64,000 nt of DNA from Persicaria tinctoria (lineage: Eukaryota > Streptophyta > Magnoliopsida > Caryophyllales > Polygonaceae): NCBI GenBank assembly GCA_037127255.1, contig JBANSL010000006.1:86414107-86478106 (forward strand), read 5' to 3'. The position numbers and the translations under genes are program-made. Of this stretch, positions 25,201 to 38,300 are shown piece by piece (positions within the stretch are counted from its first letter, which is position 1; every line of letters begins with the position of its first letter). The notes beneath the pieces are model-generated. The model was given only the letters and a program-made list of their open reading frames with translations. It was not told where the DNA came from and did not search any database.

Positions 25201-26241
25201 GGGTTGGTATAGCAACTATCTCATCACATACATCCATATTCACATAGTAAGACTAAGACGTCACACAATCATATGAGGGCTTATAACTAGGAGGTATATA
25301 TCCTACATGATACTAGCAATACTTATTAAACATGTACACAATCATGAGGTCCAATGAGGTTCATCTGGCATGCTAAGTCATCCAATTCACGTTTTAACAT
25401 ACAACGAGAGTTGAGCACACTATCATGGACCTAGTTCATAGGGAGACGGTAATCATGGGGATTCAATACATACGACACATACATCTACTCATAAGTGCAA
25501 CCATGCAAGGTACCAGGCAAGTCATGCTGAATTATACCAATATACAATTTCATGAAATCACAAGGTGACTATCATTATAACTTGACAGAATTCTCTAAGG
25601 GCAATCATCGACTCACCACCCAGTTTCCCCGTGGGACGCTAGTATGACTCGCTGGACACAAGGACATTCACGCCATTTCCGAGAGAAGATGGTAGAATTC
25701 GTGTTTTGACTCTTTTGGCAAGGAGACACGGTTGACCATTACGAGACTCGAGAGGGATGACTCCATAAGATAACGCACTCCTAACTCGGAAGGATGTCGA
25801 TAATCAACCTCAAGTAACCCTCACATCATACACAATCCCCGGAAGTAGTTAGTTGGCCGACTCAATTTCCCGTAGAGAATGTTGACATTAGGTATGAGAC
25901 TCGATGAACATATATGGTTGGAATACAAATAAGACTCAAGTCAAGAGGAACATACACTCTCGACCCTTACTAACACATCCAAGTGCTTTGGTGGGACGGA
26001 CGACGAAATCGGGATTATCAAGGGGGTTGTTCTATGGAAGAACTATTCCGACAAGATAGAAAATCTGATTACATAAGAACAAGGTTTCCTCCCGCCATCC
26101 CATTTGCACAAATAGTCATTTACATGTTCAAGTTAAGGCATTTTGATTAGTTCGCTATCCTAAGCACAATAGCACTCAACACGGAAGCAATCAAAAAGAT
26201 TCATACGATCCTCTTCGAAGAGGATCACCCTCGGGCCCAAT

Positions 26242-26362
<121 letters not shown>

Positions 26363-26719
26363 CGTAACGTAAGCATAGAGACGATCTATGCCGTCATTCG
26401 AGGGACAGCTGACAGGAGGGGCAAGAACCTCATGGCCTCCTAACTCGACACTCCAACCTTTGTGGTGCTCCTTGGAGTCTTCTAGGCCCATCTGTAAATA
26501 AACGCTAGTGTTTTGCCTACCGTTTCCCGAGTTCTACATCCATAATGGATGTCTATCGCTTTGGTCTCTACCCACGATATTGTTTCCCCTTATTCATTTA
26601 GGTTTAATTCCAATTAAATTCATTTTGCCCTTTTAAAAATATTTCCCTAAACCATTTGAAAACATTGGGCGATTTTTAAAAACCTCTTCAACCTATTGTA
26701 CTCGGATTGCAAAACCTCA

Positions 26720-26731
26720 GCTCTGATACCA
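26720..26731 (-). other. Primer-binding site (tRNA-Met type), family A internal 2
   Basis: TGGTATCAGAGC on the minus strand, four bases from the LTR start at 26736. Confidence 0.9.
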
Positions 26732-26735
26732 CCTT

Positions 26736-29346
26736 TGTAACGGCATGGGATTATGATTCCCGAGTTACGTTTCGAGGGATGAAACCCCTCATTAGGATCT
26801 TGCGCCCCGAGTACAGGTTGAAGGTTTGAAATCGAAAATGTGCAGTTTAAAGTGGGATTTCGCACCCAAATCCGGAAGGTCCGTTGGGGACCCCGGGGTA
26901 AACCCCTGTACCTGACCGAAGTCTACAACGAAGGAAATCCGTTATCATGTAAAGGCCATAAGTTCTGAAAATGATACAACCAGTGCCACGGCAGAGCCGG
27001 GTCAAAACAGAGTACAATTAGGGAGCCATCCCAAAAGCATGAATCTGGTGAAGTCAAGTTTCAAACGCTCACTCTCCGCCATAAGAATAGACCCCGTCAT
27101 AATAGCACAAAATCAAGCAGCGTATTGGGTACCTGAAACTATACCACCAAGTCAGGCCAAGAGTCCGCCCGCGGGTCCTCTGACCGCGCTGAGGACATAT
27201 AATACGCTACACATAGAATAAAGAATGCCTTCATTCGTAAGTGAAATTCCTAAGCATGATACTACATGGCATGCTCTTATGCATATGAAACACCTACATA
27301 CTATATGACACATCAGGCAGGAGGTACTGGTTACTGAGTAAGCCCCGGAGGTACTTACCTGGCTAGCACATTGGCAACAGAAGAATCCAGCACACAATAG
27401 TCACAATCACAGAGTATCACCTAGTACATAATGAAATATACATAAGTCTACATCCAACTATTAAGCACTCAAGCACACCTCATTCAATAAAACAAGTAAC
27501 ATATTATGAAAGTCATTTCATCGCATCATCCGCTCCTCAAGACCACATCATTATTCAACCAATTCTGCATGTTCATATACATCATTTCCGCATATACCTC
27601 AACGGTTCATCAAAATCATAAGATATAATTTGTGTGATATAAAATCCTACTAGATCGTCATAATTATCCAACATTTAATCTCATATAATAATTCACCACA
27701 AGTCATGCTATTAGTCATACATATCATATTGTTAGTCAAACGATCATATTATCATGCTAGTTAGTCATCGAATAAGTCTTATTCCCAAGTTAGTTTCAAA
27801 ACCGTTTCAAATCCTAGTTAAATAGTTAAGTATTCCGACCTTTGAAAATACTCGCCAAATTCCCTAAAATCCAGCCCATTTTTATTTAACAAACCAACCC
27901 TTTATAAATCTCTCAAAATAATATTTTATCTTTTAAATCCTCGTATAATATTATATAATAATTTAAATACCGCAAATTAGTTAAATAAATAAATGGATAA
28001 ACCCGAACCGAACCGAACCCACAAACCCAAACCCGGTTGAACAATTAACAAAACAAGGAGGTGGGCCATAGGTGCTGACTGGGCAAGGAGAGGGCCCGCC
28101 TTCATCTTCGTCCTTTGAAAATGGAAGACTCCCCGCCTGCGCCTGCGCTCCGATGCCGAATCGCGCTAGCAGCTGCGCCTCGCTCCTCGGCGCTCTTAGT
28201 CTCGACTCCGATCACTCACCTTCGGACAATCGCTCGCATCCCCGCACACTCCCACAGCTCCCTCGCACTCGCCCATTCCCGCGCTCACAGCCATCGCCCT
28301 CTCGGACTCGCTCGCCTCAACGTCCTCTCTCAGCCCGCCATCGCACTCTCAATCGTTGGAACCCAAGCTCGAACTTACCCTTGACCTCACCAATACCCTA
28401 TCCCAACCACAACAACCACGGTAGAATCGAAGACAACGCAAGAGAAAAGAGAAGGGAGGGTCGACGCTCACCGGGGTATTCGCGACTTCGGAGCTCTCGA
28501 TCGGAGTTCTGGGCATCGTCGGAGGCGCGCGATAGTTTGTCGGACCTGCGTCGTGGATGGGTGAGCGTGATAGTGAAGATCGGGGGTGATTTGGATTGGA
28601 AACGAAGGAATATGGCTTACCGGAAGGTAATCGCGCTCGAACAGGGACGGCGGAACTTCGGCGGCTCAGTGGTGGCTCCGACAGCTTCTGGGATGCGTCG
28701 GGGTGGGGGTGGACGTCAGAGGTGGTGTGGGGTGGTGCTTTGGCTGCTGCCCTTCAAGGAGTAAGGTGGTCGGGATGACGGTGGTAGTGTTTGGTGACGA
28801 TGAACGAGGTGTCGATGGTGGTGATGATGTGTGAACTTGAAGGTGGCTGCGGGGTGATGGGGAATAGAGCAAGAGTGATGGTGGTGATGAACATCAACGA
28901 TGAGTGAAAATGAGGGAGTCGGGGAGGGTGATGATGAATGACAGTGATCAGTGATGGAAAGGGTGATGGGTGTTTCCGAAAGACGGGGTAGGGTGATGGT
29001 CTTTGAAGCGGTATGGTGAGGTGAGGGAGTGGTTGAAGATTGAGTGTGAATTTGGTTAAACTAATACCCAGAAATAAATCTCAAATACTTGAATTTCGTA
29101 TCTCGCAATTAGTTTTCAAATGTTAGTTTCCCCGACTCTCGCTCTCTCGATCAATTAGATTTTTAAAATAGACAAGGATATCGTTATCTGATAATTATTT
29201 TTAATTTTCGAGGTAAAAGGATGGAAATTGTTCGTCAAATTTTATATTCCGATTGGAATCTGCTAAACGATCTTTTATATCGATTTAAATTCATTTTAAA
29301 TTTCTTATTTCTGAAAATTTAGGATTTGAAAATCCGAGCCTTTACA
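26736..29346 (-). repeat. Family A LTR, copy 3 (5' LTR of the compound element)
   Basis: 2611 bp, TGTAACGGC to CCTTTACA, followed by GAGGG. It is close to copy 1 over the whole length and keeps the GC-rich gene-like block (about 28050-29060). Confidence 0.9.
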
Positions 29347-29351
29347 GAGGG
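29347..29351. repeat. Target-site duplication GAGGG, right
   Basis: Pairs with 1745-1749. Joining the flanks gives GTGGAGGGTTGAACAG, nearly identical to the uninterrupted paralogous sequence at 29818-29835. Confidence 0.87.
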
Positions 29352-29905
29352 TTGAACAGAGATTAGTCATAAATTGGCTAAAAGTTCGTAGTCAGTGGCT
29401 AGGAAACGGTAGTTACTGGCTAATAAGCGTAAATCGTAACTTTTTCTCTTTTCTTTTTGGCGGTAGTTTGAAAATTTGGAGGTGTGTTTGGGCGGGATTT
29501 AAGGTAAAGCAAAGGAGTGACAGGGAGGGAGAGAGAGTTCACAGCAACCGAACAGGAGAAGGAAGAAAGGGAAGTTCAGGCCTGAGGCTGGCGGCGGTGG
29601 GGTGGAGGGTGGCGGTCGTGGTGGCTCTTCATCTTCTCTCTCTTTTTTTTTTTCGATTTTGTGAAAGGGGAATTGAAAATGTGTGGAGGTCGGTTGAATT
29701 TGTGGAGATGGAGGAAGATTTGTGGAGAAGGTGTGGTAGAGACGGATGTAAGGGGTTCACTTCGGCAACGACGGCTCTTTGCCTCGTCGGACACCAAGGT
29801 GAAGCGGAGGGTTGAACACTGGAGGGTTGAACAGGAGTTAGTCTTATATTGATTAAGAGATCGTAGTCAGTGGCTAGACAACAGTAGTTACTAGCTAGTA
29901 AGCGT
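29352..29905. repeat. Right part and second copy of the interrupted tandem duplication
   Basis: 29352-29440 is the tail of the first duplicate (GTCAGTGGCTAGGAAACGG). 29459-29817 repeats the gene-like block of 1295-1749, and 29818-29905 repeats the tail (GTCAGTGGCTAGACAACAG). A minus-strand frame shared by both blocks keeps an HPSLP-x-x-LHKS segment, but I cannot name a protein. Confidence 0.68.
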
Positions 29906-30307
29906 AAATCGTAAATTGAGATCAAGATACGATGTAGACCCAACTTTACTTCGAAATATTTTTTGCATATACATATATAAAGTGTGTGTCTATAGATAGA
30001 TAAAATTAAATGAAGTTCAAAAATAAAATTATTTTTTGATTTTAACCAATAAAAATGACCAAAAATTAGTTTAAAACAGTTCAAGTTGGTCTCCCTCTCT
30101 CCCCTTTGGTTACCTTCAACCGGTTGGGAAGGTGCCCAAAAATTTTGCAAAAATGACATTTTGTCATTCCAATGCAAATTATCCCCCCAATGGTTATTTT
30201 TTCAAAGTTTACTTTTTTGGTATATTTGTCCAAATCAACCCTCTATTAAATAGGTCAACTTACATCAACCCTACCAAAGCAATCAATTTATTTTCACAAA
30301 TTAATAA
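29906..30307. other. AT-rich flank left of the CACTA element
   Basis: No gene is seen. It ends in TAA, the left target duplication of the element at 30308. The part nearest the CACTA element may be the far end of the element C LTR that continues at 34292, but I could not find an LTR boundary. Confidence 0.4.
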
Positions 30308-30334
30308 CACTACTAGAAATTTATTATTTAACAT

Positions 30335-30628
30335 CGGGTAATAGCCGATGTCTTTCAAAAAAACAATCGATGTCTATGTGGGGATGTAAAAAGTCAAAAA
30401 ATTTTGACATCGGTCAGAACCCGATGTCTTTGTATGTTATAACATCGTTTATATTTTTAAATCCGATGTCTTTGTTATCCTATAACATCGATTATAAAAT
30501 ATAACCGATGTTATAACATGCAAAGACATCGGCTATTACCCGATGTTAAAATGTTTTGAATTTTTACATCCCCCACATAGACATCGATTTTTTTTTTGAA
30601 AGACATCGTCTATTACCCGATGTGAAAT
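30335..30628. repeat. Foldback of ACATCGG motifs at the left end of the CACTA element
   Basis: The first half (AACATCGGGTAATAGCC and onward) recurs in inverted order toward 30628 (GTCTATTACCCGATGTG), including the shared blocks GATGTCTATGTGGGGATGT and its complement. The left arm could therefore fold on itself into a hairpin of well over 100 bp, apart from pairing with the right end of the element. Confidence 0.75.
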
Positions 30629-30657
30629 GACATATTTGCGTTTTTTATTATTATCGT

Positions 30658-30727
30658 AGCCTATGAGGGATTTGAACTCGCATCTTTGTGTTTGAACACA
30701 ATGCTCTACCATTTGAGCTAATATGCT
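30658..30727 (-). pseudogene. Degenerate tRNA-like sequence
   Basis: The 70-nt minus strand has a 7-bp acceptor stem with one mismatch (AGCATAT / ATAGGCT), a perfect D stem (GCTC / GAGC) inside TAGCTCAAATGGTAGAGC, which resembles an internal A box, a 5-bp anticodon stem (TTGTG / CACAA) with a loop of only six bases, and GAGTTCAAATCC as B-box-like T-arm core. The short anticodon loop and mismatched T stem argue against a working tRNA. It may be a decayed tRNA gene or the tRNA head of a SINE carried by the CACTA element. Confidence 0.5.
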
Positions 30728-32802
30728 TTAAATTAGTAGAATGTTCTTACATAATAACAAAAAGAGAATGTGAAACTTAAGAAGCAAAGAAACAAGGGAA
30801 ATATACTAATAGCAATAATTCTTGTACATCTTGTTTATGTCAAACACTTCTCTTAGCTACTAGTGGTGTCCATGACAATACTTTACAACTAACCATCTCA
30901 GTTGCAATAATTTAATCTCAGATGCATTTATATACATCTCAGCTGCATTTAGAGTAGAGGAGCAATTCAAGGAATAGTATATGACAACACTTGAAGAGAA
31001 ATCAGAACCACTGCTAGCATGAGTTAATGACAGATAAATCCATTAACTAATTTTCATTCGAAAAAAAAGGAAAAGGTAGAGCATTTAAAAAGTCATTACT
31101 TGTTATTCTCTAGCCAAGCAAGTGAGTTAATCTGATTGAAAAAGTTATGTGCATTTCCAGGAACGCCAACACTGAGGATGAATTTCGCCAAACCCAATAT
31201 CTTTTATGATGGAACCTGAAAAGCAAAATAAAACATGTAAAATGGCATGATTATCAGAAAGCAAAATAAAACATGCAAAATAAACCCAATATACTGTTTT
31301 CTGGAGCCTGAAGAAAAGATGGCGAGGTTAAAATAGATCTCCTTTCTTCGATTAGATTCTATTTGATAATTGATACAAGTTACCTCAAAAAGAGTCCTAT
31401 AAATATCAAACCATAAACTTGCACTTGTTCTAGATAATGTTCAGATTATTTGTCATGTTTTAGAAGAGTTCTCACAAACCTATAAAGCGCAATGTCATTT
31501 CTTTTTAGAGTAAGCTGGAAGAACTATCCCACACTGTTCTATTAATTTCATTCCATTTGGATGGAACATGCAAACTTGTTTTCGGGAAAAGAAGTATATC
31601 TTACTGCCAGCAATTGCACGGGTTAAGCCAATATGGTTTTGAAGTTTAGACTACAGGAGCTTCATAAAAATGGGCTTATTTGAAAGGACTGAGGAGACAC
31701 GACTCACTTCATTTAGGTTATCATCAACTGATATGACTCAACTTATGAAGTAAAATAAGGTTATTTGCACAGTTTCATGTGCTGTCAGCCTGAAATTATC
31801 TGACTTCTAGCAAAGGATCAACTAAATAAGAAAACAATGATAACTACACAGAAGTACAATAAGCAGTACGTGCAACAATTGGATGGATATTCAGAGTACA
31901 TGACCAAGAACAGCTTGCGAAGGAGTATTGACAAAGACATTTGGTAGAAGAGATTAGGAGAATGTTTATAAAAAAAAACCTAAGACAAGTTTGACAAATT
32001 AGGATCTGGAGGACAGACAAGTACAATCAAATTAGATCCGTAAGGTGAATCTTCAGCACTTGTAGATGCACAAGACCAAAATATATTTGACTAGGTACTT
32101 CAATCAGGAACTATAATAAGTGACAGTTATACAAGCTACACTAAGTTCCTCCTATGTCCTCCATATTTTGCAAGTATTTATACACAAAATTGGCAAATGT
32201 CAATTATTCAATTAATGTTGAATCAAAGCACATAAGGTATGGTTCATCAACAGGAAGAAATTAGAACCACTGCAACATACCTTGCAAAATGAGTGTAGAT
32301 AAAAAATGAGACTATGCCAAGATAAGTCAGAACTTAGCCATCAAAGTGGTGATGGGGAAAGTAGCATCTGAAAGCAAAACTTTGAGGAACATACTTAAAC
32401 AAGTCCTTGCTGTAAACTGAAGAGGAAATATCATCACAATTTCAAGAGTGTTCCAGTTCTAGTCGATCAAAAACCTGCAAAGTCAGGGATTAATAACTGT
32501 AAGTACATCCTGGATGCAAGTGAAAATGTGGCGAGAAAAGCTACTCTAATAACTAGCTAGATACTTTAGGTTCTAAAGAGAATCTAAAAATTGCCCCATT
32601 TCACTTAAATAAAAGGAAATCTCTATCTTTGAGATAATGGAAACAATATGGAAATCACAATTGACAAGGGATTCTATTTTTGCATAGTACATACAATGTC
32701 AGAAAAATGAGCAAGATGAGACCCTGAACGGTGAACATCAATGCTACCTAAGATACCCTATCACAACCTATCACATCTTGTATATCAAGTTTAAACCTTC
32801 AT

Positions 32803-33015
32803 TTAATAGCAAAATTCACCAGTCAAAACTACACAGCCAGCTGCAGCAACTTCTGATACATTCTGGCCCTTTAAACCAGGCAAGTATGATCCACCAACAA
32901 CTGCAATAGGTGCAAGTCTGTAGAAATATCGTAATTCACCTATTATACAAGAGAGTGCTTCTGATACATTATGATCCTTAAAACCAGGAAATGCTACGCT
33001 ACCAAAAAGAAGCAC
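32803..33015 (-). pseudogene. Fragment resembling plant Kdo transferase (KDTA/WaaA-like)
   Basis: The 70-codon frame contains GELRYFYRLAPIAVVGGSY followed by LPGLKGQNVSEVAAAGCVVL. As I recall it, this is close to the second glycosyltransferase lobe of plant 3-deoxy-D-manno-octulosonate transferase, which has a GEL-x-x-x-Y-R-x-T-P-I-A-V-I-G-G-S pattern followed by LPGL-x-G-HN-x-SEAAAAGC. The family adds Kdo to a lipid A-like acceptor, in plants probably in mitochondria. The first part of the frame (VAFPGFKDHNVSEA) looks like a second partial copy of the same motif, so the fragment may be internally duplicated. It is far too short for the roughly 400-residue enzyme and lies inside a CACTA element, so I read it as captured and inactive. 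The assignment is from memory of the family pattern only. Confidence 0.6.
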
Positions 33016-33589
33016 TTCTATATCAATTAATGGAGAAGAAAAGTTTTAAAACATAAACCAAACCAACGTCATCAATAGAGTTATACCACGAGTGGCCAGA
33101 ATCACTTCATGTACAAAGCAAGAGCAAGAGCAATCAGCATGGACAAAAAAGATACAAAGATCAATGCTAAGCTAGATGTTAAGAAAAAGACCAAGCAAGC
33201 AACTAGGATCATTAGCAGGAAATGTAGTCCTCGAGAATATTGTATGTATATATCAGCAGCTATATAAAATGGGTAGATTCGACCCTAGAAATCAATTTCA
33301 CAATCGAAAACCTATAAACCAAATTCACACAATAAACCCTAAAAATCGATCTAATTCACAAACAAAAAAAGACTTCACAGATAATCAAATCCCTAAATTG
33401 AAACCCTAAACCACTGAGTTCTAAATAATCAAAATCTCTGACCTCCGAAAAATCAAAACCTTAAGCCCTAAATCCCTAACCTCGAATTGAAAAGCAATTT
33501 CAAATAGAAGGGGAGAATTGAAATCTGATTAGGATTGAATAATTTCTAGGGTTTTTGATGTTGTTTACCTGATAGAGGGAAGAGAAAAT

Positions 33590-34075
33590 CGACACTTTTC
33601 TTCATGGATAAGGAGTAGATCTAGGCTTGTGGACCTCCTCAGACCTTGTCCAAGTCGTGGCAGCTTTTGTTGGCAGTTTCGCAGGTCCAGCGAGGTAGGG
33701 GAGAGGCTGACGACGAGCACAGCGCCGACTAGGTCGAGATCCGAGTCGGGAGAGGCAGTAGGCGGCTCGGCCCTCGACAGTCAGAGCAGCTAAGAAAGAG
33801 GTTGGCAGAAGGGCGCGAGATCCATGGGGAAGCAAGAGGAGAAAGAACATGGAAGAGGAAGGACATGGAGCTTTCTCAGATCCCGAATGAGAGGAGAAAG
33901 AGGGTGAATAGTAGGATTCATGGACAGCTCGGAGGGAAACTCAAGAGATCCTTCAATGGCAGCGATATTGAGAGAGATGAGAGTAAAATAGCGGTGTTCA
34001 GGAGGAGATCGAAGGAAACTGGGAACACGAGGGAAGGAGAAGTGGCTGCCGTTTAGGGTTTCTAGTAAGGAAATC
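33590..34075 (-). other. GC-rich 5'-gene-like segment inside the CACTA element
   Basis: Read on the minus strand, an AAACCCTA box lies near 34055-34065, then GC-rich sequence, then CTATCAG-GTAAAC near 33570, which looks like an exon end followed by a splice donor. An 82-codon minus frame (33602-33850) and an 84-codon plus frame (33802-34056) have no domain I recognise. It may be the captured promoter and first exon of the same host gene as the Kdo-transferase-like fragment, but that link is inference. Confidence 0.35.
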
Positions 34076-34291
34076 TCATGGGCGGGGTTTAAATTGATTC
34101 ATTATTTGATTCCGCGCTTCGTAAAAAAAATTCAAAAGAAATATTTAACATCGGTATAAAATATAGGGGGGATGTCTATTTTATTTTTTACATCTCAAAT
34201 TTAAAAACCGATATTAAAAAACTGTTTAACATGGCATGTTTTTCTGACCTATGTTAATCAGCCGATGTTAAATAACATAATTCTAGTAGTG

Positions 34292-35316
34292 TAAACTTTA
34301 CTAACAATCTTAATTAGGTTATCAAACTTGCGTTTCAAAACCCTAACTAATAACCAATTCACAATTAAATCTTTCAATTCAATTGCAAAAGAAATTTTCC
34401 CAATTTTCATTGAGTACTTAAGCACATAAAATACATAAAACCAATCAGTTCATCAATTCATAGCAAAATTGCAAGCATAACTATCGTTGTGATCACCCCA
34501 ACCCTAGAAAAGGCGACTACTCACGAATAAACATGGTAGACATAGCAAAATTCATGAAATAAATAAAAATCAGAAATTCAAATTGCATAAAAACCTGAGA
34601 ATAACGTCAACAAAGCGTCTCAAAAGCCTCACAATACATTCTCCAACATTCGCCGGAGAAATCGCTTCAAAAAGCTCTGAAATCCGCTCACAAACGCTCT
34701 CTAAACGTGTGCTGAGAATTCAAAACGTGTGCTGAAAAAGAGGTAGGAAGAGGGACTCCTCCAAACCCTAAAAATCATATTTATACTTAATATCCCATAA
34801 ACCTAATAAAGAAATAATAAATATATGGATTTTATCTAAAGTCTATCTAAGGAAAAGGGGTAAAAATAATTAAATTCGGATAAATAAGGTTCGCTGGGAC
34901 CCATACCGATGCGGAGAACCTCGGTACCGACCCCCCTTAGTGTCGGTAAGACCACTGTTGCTCATATTGTCTTGGTTGTCCAGATCAGGCCTCAGTACCG
35001 ACCCAGGTGGGGTCGGTACATGATCCGTACGGCTTTGAAAAATGCCCATATCTCCTTCGTTTGAACTCCTATTGCTTCCGTTCTTTTTCCTATGCGCTCC
35101 TTATTCTCATCTAATTCTTTTCAATGTTGAAAGTTTCTTCAAAAACAGCTTTTAAAATCATTTAAAACACACAAAAGCTAGTGTAGGCAACTATTTCCCA
35201 TAAAATATGAAAACTTATGCAAAAGACACTAAATCCAATGCAAAACTTATGAAAAGGACTCAAATTGACATAAAAACATATGGGAAAATATAACTAAAAA
35301 CATGCACATCAAAACA
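34292..35316 (-). repeat. Element C 3' LTR (part), Athila/Tat-like
   Basis: The minus strand reads AAGTATGGGG, then TGTTTTGATGTGC, i.e. polypurine tract then LTR start at 35316. The tract is preceded by TTGCTTGAGCACAAGCAAG, nearly the same as the stretch before the B2 3' LTR, so C belongs to the same broad lineage. A minus-strand TATAAATA lies at 34778-34785. The far end of the LTR is not identified, because the CACTA element interrupts the region at 34291. Confidence 0.65.
34921..35036. repeat. GTACCGACC / GGTCGGTAC dyads in the element C LTR
   Basis: TCGGTACCGACC with GTCGGTAAG (34921-34950), and AGTACCGACCCAGG with GGGTCGGTACA (34993-35020), form inverted pairs about 10-20 bp apart. Related copies are at 38211-38235 and 38286-38325 in the internal region and one at 40019-40030. 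Confidence 0.7.
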
Positions 35317-38300
35317 CCCCATACTTAGACTTGCTTGTGCTCAAGCAATAACCAAGAAATTACCCAGCAATAACCAATACCTACCACACATCCTTCAAGT
35401 CTTCGCCCTTGTCAAAAGCAACATCATAAAGTTGTAGCAAAGCAAAACAAGTGAATTTAACGTCATCACACATATATAAGCAATCCATAGGCATAGGCAT
35501 TATAAATCCAACCTTACAAGGATAATGCGTTTACACTCAACTCTCAATGTGTTTAGGCTATGAAGATCAACTCTCAACTCAATTCCATATACAAACTCAT
35601 AAACATTGCAATTTAAATATAAATCCACTTCGCAACCAATTATGTAAATGCTAACAAGAATCATCAGGAGGACTTCGCTCAATTGAAGACTTCAAAGAAG
35701 ACTCTATTCGACGGGGTTGTAATGGGGTTGTAAAGGGTGTGAAATTATTTGGATATGTGATGCTTAATAAAATATGGGAATCAAGACTCCTAAATTTCCA
35801 ACACAACTCAATCAAACCATAACTCTCAATCATATGAATAAACCAAACTCCCCAACTCATTTCAATGAATAACACAACCTTTCAAACTCAATAAACCTCT
35901 CAAAAGTATGAATCTTGCAAAAGTAAAGGAAATAAGGTAAATTTGGCTCATGCACTTTATTCATAAACATATAAACACAAACTTTCCTTCATCTTTTTTT
36001 TTTCAAAATTTTTTTTTCTCTTAATTTCGTTTTTTTTAGAACGAAATAAAATAACATAAGAAAAATAAAAAATAGAGTGCATTTATAGGGTGAGCCAAAA
36101 ACCCTTTTACATAATATGCATAACAAGATAAAAATATCAAATCAACCCATAATTCAATAAACTCAAAAAATCCTTCACACTTGAAATCAAACACAAGCTC
36201 ATTTCTTCCACAAACCATCCTTCCAACCAACTCTAATTCTTAATTCCCAAATTGGGGCCAGGCTCAATTTGGCCAAGGATAATTTTGTGGAGCTTATAAA
36301 TAAAGGTCTCAGGCTAATGTTCTGGTTTTAAGTAGAGATAATGCAGGGTAGATAAAGAGAGGATAAAACTGGCTTAAGAGTTGCCTCCATCATTTAATTC
36401 TCATTCACATAAACATATAAATGCCTTGGCTTTGAATAACTATCACAACATTTAGAGATGCATAAGAAGAGTAAATACACTTAAGAAAGAAGATGTATTT
36501 TTTTATGTTCTCCCTATAAGGCCAAAATTCTCACTAAGACAAATTTTGTGGAATTTCAACCTTTAGCCTACGATCATATGTGATCGATTTCATCACAAGT
36601 GCACAATCCACATAAAAACATTTTAAGGACTTAGACTAAACCTTCTAAACATGCCGTAAGATTTAAATGATCAAGTAAGCCATTAATTATCATCATAGTA
36701 CATCTAAGTTAGAGTATAAACTCACTAAAATATAAGACAAAACAAAAATAAACATGAATTTTTTTTTCTTTTTCGACATTTTTTTAATTTTAAATTTTTA
36801 TGAAACTTAAAGGTAAACTGGAAACATGAATGCATGACTAAAGACATGACTAAAGATTTAAAACTCGAAATGCAACACATGAACATAAACATCATCCAAA
36901 ACATATAAAACAAGTTTCTAAATCCCTCACCCCATACTTAAAAATAGATAGTGTCCCCACAATCAAAATAAAAAGCATAGTAAAAGGGAAAATACTCATA
37001 AACTAACGAAAGAAGCTGCTGAAGAAGTCAATAAGCTCTCAATGGAAAGGGTGGTGGCGACAGTCCAAACCAACCCAATATAAGCATAAGCCAAACCTAA
37101 ATAACCACGGAAACCAAGCGAAATAAAAAGAATAGTATGTACTAACTAAATCATATAAGAGTAGAAAGCAAGTGCAATGATGTAAGTTCAAATAAGGGCA
37201 TTCTTAAAAATAGCAATAAGCTCAAATGCACCCAAACTCACCACCATATAAAATATAATACATCACCTATAAAAATATTCTCAATATAAACCATATAAGT
37301 AATGTAAATCAACATGAACAAGTCAATCACCATAACCCCATACTTAAGTTCAAAACAAGTAAGATAAATATGAAATATATATTACTTGTTTGCATATGCC
37401 AAATCTTGCAAGAATATAATTCTCATGCTCAAATAGAAGAAACTAATCAACCAAAAGGATAAAAATCAATTCATGAATCAAAGCCTGAAACGGATCGCAA
37501 TGAAATTCTAAAATCCAATTAGCACACAATTCATAGAGAATTTGACAATGTCGTGAACATGAAAATTGCTCAAAATCAACCCAGCAACACAACAATATCA
37601 TCAATTTCAATCAACCTGGCTTTCGACAAAAAGCCCCAAATTCCGCTCCTAAATCAAACCCTAGGTTTCAATCTCAACCTAAATCATCAAACCAATCAAA
37701 ATAATTGAAATAACCAAATTAGGGTTAGAAATCATAACAAAATCAAGTAGAAAAAGGAAGAAAATTCGGGATTTCGAAGGTGCAACGAGCCAAAAAGGCA
37801 GAACAGGGCTGTTGGGCAAAAAAGGGTTCGGCTAGGATGTTGCTGGGCTCGGCCCACAATAATGTCTGGGCTCAAGAGGTGCGACAGGGGTAGACTCGGG
37901 TGCGGCTCGGGCTTTGTGGGTCGTAGATGGGTCGACGGAGCTGTGGAAGGCCGGGAGAATAAGGTTGTTGCTCGGTGTTCGCATGGGCTTGGTGGTGCTG
38001 TGTAGGGGCTCGACCATGGTGGTTCAGAGCTCGCTGGGTGCGCCAGAGGAAGGTGGATCAAACAGTGGTGGTGGATGGCCCGGATGTGGCTTGGTGGAGG
38101 CGTGGGTGGCGCGGAGAGAAGAGGAGTGAGGGCTGGCGGCTCTGCTCTAGAGAAGAAAGGCACAAGCGCGGAGAATTTTTTTTTTTTTTAAATTCAAAAT
38201 TTTCGTAGGGGGTCGGTACAACCTCGGTATACCTACTGGATTTTTTAAAATTCTTCAAAAATACTTACCTGGTCCACCAGATGGGTCAGTACCGACCCTG

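Larger units (their letters stand above)
30308..34291. mobile_element. Non-autonomous CACTA transposon with captured gene sequence
   Basis: The left end is CACTACTAGAAATTTATT and the right end, read on the minus strand, is CACTACTAGAATTATGTT; both continue with TATTTAACATCGG. TAA flanks both sides (30305-30307 and 34292-34294), the 3-bp duplication typical of CACTA elements. Subterminal DNA is rich in ACATCGG and CCGATGT on both strands. No transposase is present in the 3984 bp. The interior holds a tRNA-like sequence, an AT-rich stretch with gene-like scraps, a Kdo-transferase-like fragment (32803-33015) and a GC-rich 5'-gene-like end (33600-34060, minus). This makes it a probable Pack-type element. 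Confidence 0.9.
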
